The notes beneath the pieces were generated by a model that saw only the letters and a list, made by a program, of their open reading frames with translations, ran no database searches and was not told where the DNA came from. This document shows, piece by piece, positions 1 to 6,973 of a DNA stretch of 64,000 bases (position 1 is the first letter of the stretch; each line of letters begins with the position of its first letter). This DNA comes from an uncultured Prevotellaceae bacterium. Its GTDB lineage: Bacteria; Bacteroidota; Bacteroidia; Bacteroidales; Bacteroidaceae. A program made the position numbers and the translations under genes. Location: assembly GCA_902788605.1 (NCBI GenBank), contig CADAKX010000002.1, positions 62,001-126,000 of the forward strand, given 5' to 3'.

Positions 1-912
1 GTATTTGCGAATGAAACGGCCAACCTTTGTGATACGCGGGTCGTTTTCGATTTTTACAAAAGCATTGTTGATCTCTTCTTCTTTCTGCTTGCTGAAGTCG
101 CTTTCTGCTACCACAAAGTCATCGCCAATCAACATGACTTCCTCGTCACTAATCATCATTTCTGTCTCTGGGTCAAGCAGAGGTATGGTGGCATTGACTT
201 TTTCTTCCTGTGATTCTTGAGGGTTGGTCGTGAAGATGTCATCCTCGTTATCCTTCTCTTGCTTGCTGTACTGGTTGCTGGTCTTGCTGAGTTCTTTCAA
301 GCGTTTCTCGGCATCAGTATACATGGAACGGAATTTCAAGAATTCAAATACCTTGTAGTTCGTGCCAACACGCTTTGATTTGAAGATGGCGGGACCCTTG
401 CTTTCCAACTTGATGGCAATAACCGTCGCAATCATGATGGGAGAAAGGATGATGATAGCAAAGATAGAAAAGATGATGTCGAATAAACGTTTCCAGATGG
501 GTATCTTGAATTGAAGGACGCGGTTCTGGGTTATTTCTGTGTCGAAGAGGATGGTTTCACGGTCTTCGATAAACTGCAACTTCTTGTTGATAACCGTGAC
601 GGGCGACGTGATGTCGAGGGTGTCGTTAATACCGCTCTGCTGGTAGGCTGAGCGTTCTTCTGGACTTAACTGGTCCGTTAATAGGATAATATAGATGCTA
701 CTGCACACCTTTTTTAAATAAGTGATGGCAGTAATGTCGTCAGACTCCGTACCTTTTTCCAAGAAAAGGATGAAGTGGTCACTGCTGTTATGCGATTTGC
801 ATTCTTCAGCAGCCTCAAAATGACTCTTTGTGAACTTGACCTGTCTGCCCGGCAGATAAGTCAAACGTTCTACTGTGTGTGGATTATTTCCTAAATATAC
901 GACACCAATCAT
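1..912 (-). CDS. Sugar transferase with receiver-like N-terminal domain (3' end cut by window)
   Basis: Read directly as an open frame of 304 codons from an ATG at 912, running off the window edge. Residues 143-164 form a membrane segment. Residues about 177-198 carry the basic motif and the KFRSMY signature of bacterial sugar transferases (PF02397), which load the first sugar phosphate onto undecaprenyl phosphate for capsule or exopolysaccharide synthesis. An acidic insert of about 75 residues follows before FVKIENDPRITKVG. Instead of the usual membrane-spanning N-terminus, residues 1-115 look like a response-regulator receiver fold lacking the phosphorylatable Asp (FILFLEKG at that strand, LLTDQLSPEE later). 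It lies 8 nt after a stand-alone response regulator, so the two are probably co-transcribed. The family call is firm; the pseudo-receiver call is inference. Confidence 0.82.
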   Translation of the reverse strand, partial: MIGVVYLGNNPHTVERLTYLPGRQVKFTKSHFEAAEECKSHNSSDHFILFLEKGTESDDITAITYLKKVCSSIYIILLTDQLSPEERSAYQQSGINDTLDITSPVTVINKKLQFIEDRETILFDTEITQNRVLQFKIPIWKRLFDIIFSIFAIIILSPIMIATVIAIKLESKGPAIFKSKRVGTNYKVFEFLKFRSMYTDAEKRLKELSKTSNQYSKQEKDNEDDIFTTNPQESQEEKVNATIPLLDPETEMMISDEEVMLIGDDFVVAESDFSKQKEEEINNAFVKIENDPRITKVGRFIRKY

Positions 913-920
913 GATTGTTA

Positions 921-1289
921 TTAATTCGGCAGTATCTTTTTAACGCGAATCTTGAGCTCCATGGGGTTGAAGGGCTTTACGATATAATCTTCGGCACCGA
1001 TTTCCAACAGACGGATACGCTCGCTTGTGGAATCTTCACTGGAAAGCATGATGACGGGAATCTGACGGAACAACTCATTCTGCTTGATCCACTCCAAGAA
1101 GTCGTCACCACGCATGCCAGGCATGCGGATGTCGGAGATGATGAGGTCGGGCGTGTTGCCTGCCTGAAGCCATTTGACACCTTGTAAACCATCTGGGAGC
1201 CACTGAACATCGTAGTCGCTCATCAAATAGATAGAGAGAACCTTTGCGATTGTCTCTTTGTCGTCAAGTATTAGAATCTTCTTTTTCAT
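921..1289 (-). CDS. Single-domain response regulator (CheY-like)
   Basis: 122 residues consisting only of a receiver domain. The acidic pair is D9-D10, the phosphoacceptor is D53 in IISDIRMPG, the switch Ser is S83 or S84 in MLSSED, and the conserved Lys is K105 in VKPFNP. There is no DNA-binding or enzymatic output domain, so it probably works by protein-protein contact. An upstream in-frame start is possible, but that extension would read through the promoter, so the ATG at 1289 was chosen. The sugar transferase starts 8 nt downstream on the same strand, which suggests that phosphorylation of this protein tunes exopolysaccharide initiation. The cognate kinase is not in the window. Confidence 0.85.
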   Translation of the reverse strand: MKKKILILDDKETIAKVLSIYLMSDYDVQWLPDGLQGVKWLQAGNTPDLIISDIRMPGMRGDDFLEWIKQNELFRQIPVIMLSSEDSTSERIRLLEIGAEDYIVKPFNPMELKIRVKKILPN

Positions 1290-1322
1290 ATGAAATAGTC
1301 TTGAGTTTCCAATTTTATTCTG

Positions 1323-1352
1323 CAAAGGTAGAAAAAATTTTTTAATTGCCAA
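1323..1352 (-). promoter_or_regulatory. Bacteroidota-type promoter for the response regulator
   Basis: On the minus strand a TACCTTTG -7 box (1323-1330) is preceded by TTG (1350-1352) with a 19-bp spacer. This matches the Bacteroidota TTTG-N19-TAnnTTTG pattern except for the first T of the -33 box. The start codon lies 33 nt downstream. Confidence 0.6.
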
Positions 1353-1465
1353 CATATTGTTGGAAAAAAATCTTCTTTTCTTTGATTTTGATGCTTATTC
1401 TCTATTTTTTTTAGGGAATTTTGAGGGGTATTTCGTATTAAAGATATAGTAATTAAGTATTGATT

Positions 1466-2953
1466 ATGGCAAGATATCTTTTAGGTTTTGATGTTGGCAG
1501 TTCATCTGTCAAAGCATCTTTGGTAAACGCCGAGAGTGGCAAGTGTGTGTCTTCTGCATTCTTCCCCGAGAAGGAGGCTCCTATTATGGCCGTTAAGGCA
1601 GGATGGGCAGAGCAGGATCCTGAGTCGTGGTGGAAGTATGCCAAGCAGTCATTGCAGAAAATCATGGCTGATAGTGGTGTGAAGGGTGACGAGATTGCCG
1701 CCATTGGTATCTCGTATCAGATGCATGGATTGGTATGTGTGGATAAAAACCTCCAGCCGCTCCGTCCTTCTATTATCTGGTGTGACTCTCGCGCAGTGCC
1801 TTATGGAGAAAAAGCATTCAAGGAGTTGGGTTCAGAGAAGTGCCTTTCTCATCTGTTGAACTCGCCTGGTAACTTTACGGCTGCGAAATTGGCATGGGTG
1901 AAGGAGAATGAGCCCGACCTCTACCATAATATATATAAGGTGATGCTGCCCGGTGATTATTTGGCTATGCGCCTGTCAGGAACACCCAACACGACTGTGA
2001 GTGGTTTGTCAGAGGGCATGTTCTGGGACTTTAAGAATAATGATGTGGCGCAGTTCTTGCTGGATTACTATGGCTTCGATCGTTCGTTGATTGCAGATAT
2101 CGTTCCGACGTTCAGCGAGCAGTGCACAGTGTCTGAGGCCGCTGCCAAGGAATTGGGACTGAAAGCTGGCACGCCGATTACTTATCGTGGTGGCGATCAG
2201 CCCAACAATGCTCTGTCGCTGAATGTGCTTAATCCTGGTGAGATTGCTGCAACAGCAGGAACGTCAGGCGTGGTATATGGTGTGCTCGGTGATGTGAACT
2301 ATGATCCCAAGAGTCGTGTGAATACCTTTGCTCATGTGAACCATACGGCAGAGCAGACTCGTCTGGGTGTCCTGCTGTGTATCAATGGTACGGGTATCCT
2401 GAATGCTTGGGTTCACAGAAATATTACACCAGGAATTGGCTATGCTGAGATGAATGACTTGGCTGCTCAAGCTCCTATCGGTAGCGAAGGCGTGACGATC
2501 GTTCCTTTTGGAAATGGTGCAGAGCGTGTGCTTGAAAATAAAGAGATTGGTTGTTCTATCAACGGTCTGAACTTCAACAAGCATTCTCAGGCTCACTTGG
2601 TTCGTGCTGCTCAAGAGGGTATCGTGTTCTCGTTCTGCTATGGCATGGAGATTATGCAGCAGATGGGTATGGATATTAAGAAGATTCACGCTGGTAAGGC
2701 AAATATGTTCTTGAGTCCATTGTTCCGTGATACCTTAGCAGGTGTAAGTGGAGCAACCATTGAACTTTATGATACGGATGGTTCTGTAGGCGCTGCAAAG
2801 GGTGCTGGCATCGGTGCTGGTATCTATAAGGACCACAATGAGGCTTTTGCATCATTGGAGAAACTGCAGGTGATAGAGCCTGATGAGAAGCATCGTGCAG
2901 AGTATGCTGCCGCATATGCTGCATGGAAAGAAACACTGAAGAAGAACCAATAG
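1466..2953 (+). CDS. xylB: Xylulokinase
   Basis: 495 residues of the FGGY carbohydrate kinase family. The N-terminus has the ATP-binding LLGFDVGSSSVK motif. The central DYLAMRLSG and TPITYRGGDQPNNALS stretches and the late GAAKGAGIGAG segment match xylulokinases of Bacteroidota, which phosphorylate D-xylulose to D-xylulose 5-phosphate for the pentose phosphate pathway. A TTG two codons upstream is open, but the ATG at 1466 aligns with the family N-terminus. It is monocistronic with its own terminator. No xylose isomerase or transporter is adjacent, so the xylose genes are not clustered here. No clear TAnnTTTG box was found in the AT-rich leader. Confidence 0.9.
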   Translation: MARYLLGFDVGSSSVKASLVNAESGKCVSSAFFPEKEAPIMAVKAGWAEQDPESWWKYAKQSLQKIMADSGVKGDEIAAIGISYQMHGLVCVDKNLQPLRPSIIWCDSRAVPYGEKAFKELGSEKCLSHLLNSPGNFTAAKLAWVKENEPDLYHNIYKVMLPGDYLAMRLSGTPNTTVSGLSEGMFWDFKNNDVAQFLLDYYGFDRSLIADIVPTFSEQCTVSEAAAKELGLKAGTPITYRGGDQPNNALSLNVLNPGEIAATAGTSGVVYGVLGDVNYDPKSRVNTFAHVNHTAEQTRLGVLLCINGTGILNAWVHRNITPGIGYAEMNDLAAQAPIGSEGVTIVPFGNGAERVLENKEIGCSINGLNFNKHSQAHLVRAAQEGIVFSFCYGMEIMQQMGMDIKKIHAGKANMFLSPLFRDTLAGVSGATIELYDTDGSVGAAKGAGIGAGIYKDHNEAFASLEKLQVIEPDEKHRAEYAAAYAAWKETLKKNQ

Positions 2954-3013
2954 GTGTCAATCTCAGGTGAAAAGATTGATAGAATAAATAAGTAAGGATG
3001 ACTTTATAAGAAG

Positions 3014-3053
3014 AACGTTCGCAAGCCTTCTGCTTGCGAACGTTTATTTTTTT
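3014..3053 (+). terminator. Intrinsic terminator of xylB
   Basis: A perfect 13-bp stem (3014-3026 with 3032-3044) with a 5-nt loop is followed by a T-rich tract to 3053. It sits 60 nt after the xylB stop and abuts the stop of the converging FHA gene. Confidence 0.9.
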
Positions 3054-3585
3054 ATTCCTCTTCGTTGGTTGTCTTTAGAATAATACTGGTGGCACCAATA
3101 GTGAAGAGTGTGCCATCTTCTATGACGCGTCGCTCCCGTGGTGGGATCTCTACATTGTCGACAAATGTACCCGTGTTGCTGTTGTTATCGCGTAGGGTGT
3201 ATTTGAGTCGCCCTTGTTTGTCGCGACTAATATTCAGGGTGCAGTGGTTGAGATCAACGCTGGGGTCAACCGTTTCGAAAGGTGTGTTGATGGGATTGCC
3301 TTTCTGATATCGGCCAATGACGTTGTCGCCCATCTGAAGTGGGAGTACTTGTTTGTAGTGGAAAACGTTCTCGATGACAGTGATGGTGCCATAAGGTGAT
3401 TCGCAGTCGGTGGATTGCGTGTTGTTCTCAACCTTTTGTGTGTCACGTAACTTGGATACACCAATGCGGATGCCAAACTGTTTGCCGCATTCGGTGCATT
3501 GGAATACCAACGACTGACCTGCTGTGTATTTCGTTTCGTCGAATGTGATGTAGTTGTCACATTTGGGACAGCGTACGCGCTTCAT
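3052..3585 (-). CDS. FHA-domain protein with N-terminal zinc ribbon
   Basis: 177 residues. Residues 1-40 hold two CxxC pairs (C6/C9 and C30/C33) like an MJ0042-type zinc ribbon. Residues about 85-172 form a forkhead-associated domain, with the GxxxLNHCTL and NNSNTGTFVDN stretches typical of phosphothreonine-peptide binding. It therefore probably docks on Ser/Thr-phosphorylated partners in the cytoplasm. It starts 28 nt after the HU/SPOR gene on the same strand and is probably co-transcribed with it. No Ser/Thr kinase is in the window, so the partner is unknown. Confidence 0.8.
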   Translation of the reverse strand: MKRVRCPKCDNYITFDETKYTAGQSLVFQCTECGKQFGIRIGVSKLRDTQKVENNTQSTDCESPYGTITVIENVFHYKQVLPLQMGDNVIGRYQKGNPINTPFETVDPSVDLNHCTLNISRDKQGRLKYTLRDNNSNTGTFVDNVEIPPRERRVIEDGTLFTIGATSIILKTTNEEE

Positions 3586-3613
3586 CTCAAAATGTTTGTT
3601 GAAAAAGTGATTA

Positions 3614-4624
3614 TTATTTAACCTCCATAATCCAAGCGTCAGCGAACTGCTTGCTCTTTGAATTCAAAGCGTGCAATGCATTGTGGGCTTCGGTCTCAGA
3701 GGCATAGCTACCATAGACCACACGGAGCATCTTGGTCTTCATCAGTCGGGCTTCAGTAAAACCTTGCTTGCTGAGCTTGTTGACAAACTCAGTGGCATTG
3801 GGCTCGCTAACCTGACTAGCCAATACAATGCAATAGGTGGGGGCGGAATGGATTTCTTTTTCAGTGTCGGTGCAGTTACTTTCCTTAACAGTGCTAACTG
3901 TGGCGCTCACATTCTTGGGCTGAATCGTGTCCATGGTGATAACGGGATTCTTGGCCGGAGACGTCGCACTGTGAGTGTTGACGGGGAAGAAAGCACTCTG
4001 CTGAACTTGACTGGTGGGGTCACTATTAGAAACGGGTGAACCAATCATCAGAAAAGCTACAACAGCTGCGGCTACAGCAGCAATGTTGCGCAACCAAGTC
4101 ATCTTGATAATAATACCGTCTTCTTCTGGGACACTGTTAATCGAAACAATGTCTGCAGTTGCTTCTTCGCGAGCAAGCTCTTCCTGTTGCTTTTCCTCGC
4201 TGGCGGCGATAAACGGCATCTCAAATGAGCTTAGTCCGTAAAGACTGGGCGTCAGAATACCGGCTTCGCAAGGCTCGAAAGTGATATGGCCTTCTTCATT
4301 CAAACGAAGAATGCCGATGTCGTTCAGCTCAAAACAACCTTCCGTCTCAAGATGCTGGCGAATCTCAGTTACCTCTGCCTCAATGCGGCGCAAAGCCTCG
4401 GGGTAGCTGATGTCGTAGGCCTCGATATATGACTGCACAAGGAGTGAGTCGTTCATCTTGAGCTGTGGGTTGAAACCCAATGTGCGCAGAGGCGGCAGGA
4501 AAATGCCGTCTTCTGTGTCATAGCGCGCTTCAACATGATGCGCCATGAAACCTCCTAAATCGGGGACTATGACGCAGTCGTTGCTCAACAACAGTATTTC
4601 TATATGTCTTTCAAGTTCGATCAC
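3614..4624 (-). CDS. HU-CCDC81 and SPOR domain membrane protein
   Basis: 336 residues from a GTG start. Residues 1-130 match the paired HU-related HU-CCDC81 domains of Bacteroidota (ELERHIEILLLSNDCVIVP, then an ELNDIGILRL segment). A single membrane segment spans about 179-196, and residues 262-336 form a SPOR domain, which binds denuded peptidoglycan at division septa. The architecture suggests a cytoplasmic HU-like part anchored in the inner membrane with a periplasmic wall-binding end. An ATG at 4678 is also in frame, but a good promoter lies between it and the GTG, so the GTG was chosen; the leader would be almost absent. The FHA gene follows. Confidence 0.8.
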   Translation of the reverse strand: MIELERHIEILLLSNDCVIVPDLGGFMAHHVEARYDTEDGIFLPPLRTLGFNPQLKMNDSLLVQSYIEAYDISYPEALRRIEAEVTEIRQHLETEGCFELNDIGILRLNEEGHITFEPCEAGILTPSLYGLSSFEMPFIAASEEKQQEELAREEATADIVSINSVPEEDGIIIKMTWLRNIAAVAAAVVAFLMIGSPVSNSDPTSQVQQSAFFPVNTHSATSPAKNPVITMDTIQPKNVSATVSTVKESNCTDTEKEIHSAPTYCIVLASQVSEPNATEFVNKLSKQGFTEARLMKTKMLRVVYGSYASETEAHNALHALNSKSKQFADAWIMEVK

Positions 4625-4629
4625 GAGTG

Positions 4630-4661
4630 CAAAGGTACGCTTTTTTTCTGAGATGAACAAA
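4630..4661 (-). promoter_or_regulatory. Promoter of the HU/SPOR gene, giving a near-leaderless mRNA
   Basis: On the minus strand TTTG (4658-4661) is followed by a 20-bp spacer and TACCTTTG (4630-4637). Only 5 nt separate the -7 box from the GTG start, so transcription should begin at or next to the start codon. Confidence 0.65.
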
Positions 4662-4737
4662 TAAAAAACAGAAAACATTTTCGGATTACAATTTTATTTT
4701 ATACTTTTGCACATTGAAAATAAAGAAAAACAGCATA

Positions 4738-5286
4738 ATGGATTTTAAAGAGACCGCTATAAAAGGGGTGTACATCATCGAACCTCGGGTGTTTAATGAT
4801 GCACGAGGATATTTTTTTGAGGCTTGGAAGCAAGCTGAGTTTGAAGAACATATTGGTAAGGTGAATTTCGTGCAGGATAATGAGTCGAAGTCTTCACGTG
4901 GCGTGCTGCGTGGACTACATTATCAAAAAGGGGACTACTCTCAGGCAAAGCTGGTGCGTGTTATCAAGGGCTGCGTCTTGGATGTGGCGGTGGATATCCG
5001 TAAGAGTTCTCCTACTTTTGGCAAGCATGTGATGGTGGAATTGAGTGGTGAGAATAAACGCCAGTTCTTTATTCCTCGCGGTTTTGCACATGGTTTCCTG
5101 GTATTAAGTGATGAGGCTATCTTTACCTATAAAGTAGATAACATCTATGCACCACAGGCAGATGCTGGTATCCGGTGGAATGATCTGGCATTGGGAATCG
5201 AATGGCCTATTGATCCCAAAGAGGTTCTAACAAGTGAAAAGGACTTGAAACAGCCATTGCTCAAGGATGCAGAATGCTTTGAGTAA
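4738..5286 (+). CDS. rfbC: dTDP-4-dehydrorhamnose 3,5-epimerase
   Basis: 182 residues, normal family length. It shows the RfbC cupin signatures: FNDARGYFFEAW near the N-terminus, RGVLRGLHYQ with the catalytic His, the IKGCVLDVAVDIRKSSPTFG strand pair, and IPRGFAHGFLVL. It makes dTDP-4-dehydro-L-rhamnose in the cytoplasm for surface glycans. The ATG at 4738 gives the canonical N-terminus; an upstream TTG lies just after the -7 box TACTTTTG (4702-4709) and is unlikely. rfbA, rfbB and rfbD are not adjacent, so the pathway is split. A short scar of a sugar-nucleotide dehydrogenase gene follows 20 nt downstream. Confidence 0.95.
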   Translation: MDFKETAIKGVYIIEPRVFNDARGYFFEAWKQAEFEEHIGKVNFVQDNESKSSRGVLRGLHYQKGDYSQAKLVRVIKGCVLDVAVDIRKSSPTFGKHVMVELSGENKRQFFIPRGFAHGFLVLSDEAIFTYKVDNIYAPQADAGIRWNDLALGIEWPIDPKEVLTSEKDLKQPLLKDAECFE

Positions 5287-5305
5287 TATATTATAAGGTG
5301 TAGGT

Positions 5306-5377
5306 ATGAATATCGCCATTGTCGGAACAGGTGAAGTGCTGGGTGAAAACGGCTTTGAGTATCATTGTATAGGATAG
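5306..5377 (+). pseudogene. Scar of a UDP-glucose 6-dehydrogenase gene (internal in-frame deletion)
   Basis: An open frame of 23 codons begins MNIAIVGTG, the Rossmann start of UDP-glucose/GDP-mannose dehydrogenases. It ends GFEYHCIG followed by a stop, which resembles the usual C-terminal end of bacterial Ugd proteins (GFxYxxIG). The roughly 400 residues between are absent. The simplest reading is an internal in-frame deletion that kept the two gene ends; the junction lies near codons 9-13. It sits directly after rfbC on the same strand and its stop is 3 nt before the next start, as in a former operon. The N-terminal match is strong; the C-terminal match is from memory of the family and moderate. 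Confidence 0.55.
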
Positions 5378-5380
5378 TAA

Positions 5381-6172
5381 ATGAGGAAAATTTGTGAGCT
5401 GTTTTTATTAACGTTGATATTCGCTTCGTGCGGATGGAAGACGGGTGGCGAGGATGCTCCTCAATTGGAGGAGAATCTGGAGGCTAAGGCATTGCTGCAA
5501 GGCATCTGGATTGAGGATGAAACCGATGAGGTGTCATTTCGTGCAGAGGGAGATACCATCTACTATCCTGACTCCACGAGTCAGCCTGCTCATTTTATGA
5601 TTGTGAACGACTCGCTCTGGTTAGGCGAAGGTCGCTATGCCATCGTGAAGCAAACGGCTCATTTGTTCTTTCTGCAGAATCAAAACGGTGATGAGGTGAG
5701 GTACAGGAAGAGTGACTCTGACGAGGACTCACTGGCCTTTGTACATCAGAAGCCAGAGATTCTCTCTGTCTCGGAAGTTCTGAAGATGGACTCGGTGGTC
5801 ACTTTTGGTAGCGAGCGTTATCATTGGTATATTGCTGTGAATCCAACGAAATATCGCGTGGTGAAGACAACCTACAACAGTGATGGCGTGGGGGTGGACA
5901 ATGTATATTATGACAACATCATCCATGTGAGTCTTTACAATGGCTCTGTATGTCTGTTCTCGCGTGATTTTAAGAAACAGATGTTTGAAGACATGATACC
6001 AAAGAAATTCCTGGAACAGGCCATCTTGGGTAACATGCAGTTTGACCACGCGGATGCGCGTGGCTGCCATTTCAATGCCACTTTATGCATTCCTGATGGT
6101 GCCAGTTGCTATCTCGTGGATATCCTCATCGGAAAAGACGGACAGATTTCTATGAAACTGTTGGAGTATTAG
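5381..6172 (+). CDS. Putative lipoprotein, DUF4738-like
   Basis: 263 residues. A short hydrophobic leader ends in the lipobox-like FASC, so the mature protein probably begins at C17 and is lipid-anchored. The N-terminal part (LLQGIWIEDETDEVSFRAEG and a following Asp-Ser-rich beta region) resembles Bacteroidales proteins of the DUF4738 kind; that assignment is from memory and unverified. No catalytic motif is visible and the function is unknown. It starts 3 nt after the dehydrogenase scar, so it was probably the distal gene of a surface-polysaccharide operon led by rfbC. Its 3' end overlaps nudC by 4 bp, tail to tail. Confidence 0.7.
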   Translation: MRKICELFLLTLIFASCGWKTGGEDAPQLEENLEAKALLQGIWIEDETDEVSFRAEGDTIYYPDSTSQPAHFMIVNDSLWLGEGRYAIVKQTAHLFFLQNQNGDEVRYRKSDSDEDSLAFVHQKPEILSVSEVLKMDSVVTFGSERYHWYIAVNPTKYRVVKTTYNSDGVGVDNVYYDNIIHVSLYNGSVCLFSRDFKKQMFEDMIPKKFLEQAILGNMQFDHADARGCHFNATLCIPDGASCYLVDILIGKDGQISMKLLEY

Positions 6173-6942
6173 TCTTCGCCCAGCCAATGGTCAATAAGAC
6201 GGCGGGCGATACTCAGTTTCTCGGGAAGCTTAGGCAGGTTGGTGCGATGGAACCAACCTGCTTTTTGTAATTCCTCGCGTTGTACGTGAATATCACCACT
6301 CTCATAGTCGGCTGTAAAGCCCACCATCAAACCACTTGGGAAGGGCCAGGGTTGTGAAGCAAAGTAATGGATATTCTTTATTTTGATGCCCGTTTCCTCC
6401 ATGACTTCACGCTTTACTGCTTCTTCAAGGGTTTCGCCTGTTTCTACAAAGCCTGCAATAAGGCCATAGAAATCGCTGCGGAAGTTGCGACCACGAGCCA
6501 GAAGAATCTCATCTTCTCCTTTGCGAATCAGCACGATAACGGCGGTAGCCAGCTGTGGCCATACTTCCTTGCCGCATGACTCGCAGCGCTTGCTGATGTC
6601 GGTATGGAAATGCATGTGTCCGCCACACATGCCACAGAATTTGGTGTTGCGGTCCCAGTAGAGCAACTCGGCGCATTTTCCAGCCTTTAGGTATAGCGGA
6701 TGGGGCAGTTTATAGTAGCTCTGTCGCAGGGGACACATCTCGTAATCGGGATGGTCTGTTATAGGGGTATCTATGCTATAGGCCTTTACCTCGATATCGT
6801 CTAAAGGGGTGATGTTGAGAATCGTGGTCCATGGCTTTACATCGGTAGGAGGTTCTTCTTTAAATGGAATGGTGTATGTTCCGTCGGCCTGGCGTTGTAG
6901 CATCAGGTCATCCTTACAAAAGACAAAATAATAGCGTTTCAT
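6169..6942 (-). CDS. nudC: NADH pyrophosphatase (Nudix, NudC type)
   Basis: 257 residues. An N-terminal NudC domain leads to a zinc ribbon with C103, C106, C120 and C123. The Nudix box spans about 164-186 with the REVMEETG core and is followed by SQPWPFP (196-202), the motif that marks the NADH/NAD+ or NAD-capped RNA hydrolysing subfamily. It splits NAD(H) or removes NAD caps from RNA in the cytoplasm. All key residues are present. It is separated by 31 nt from the upstream metallophosphatase on the same strand and may share its transcript. Confidence 0.92.
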   Translation of the reverse strand: MKRYYFVFCKDDLMLQRQADGTYTIPFKEEPPTDVKPWTTILNITPLDDIEVKAYSIDTPITDHPDYEMCPLRQSYYKLPHPLYLKAGKCAELLYWDRNTKFCGMCGGHMHFHTDISKRCESCGKEVWPQLATAVIVLIRKGEDEILLARGRNFRSDFYGLIAGFVETGETLEEAVKREVMEETGIKIKNIHYFASQPWPFPSGLMVGFTADYESGDIHVQREELQKAGWFHRTNLPKLPEKLSIARRLIDHWLGED

Positions 6943-6973
6943 TATTTACTATATGATTAATTCATTTTTTCTT

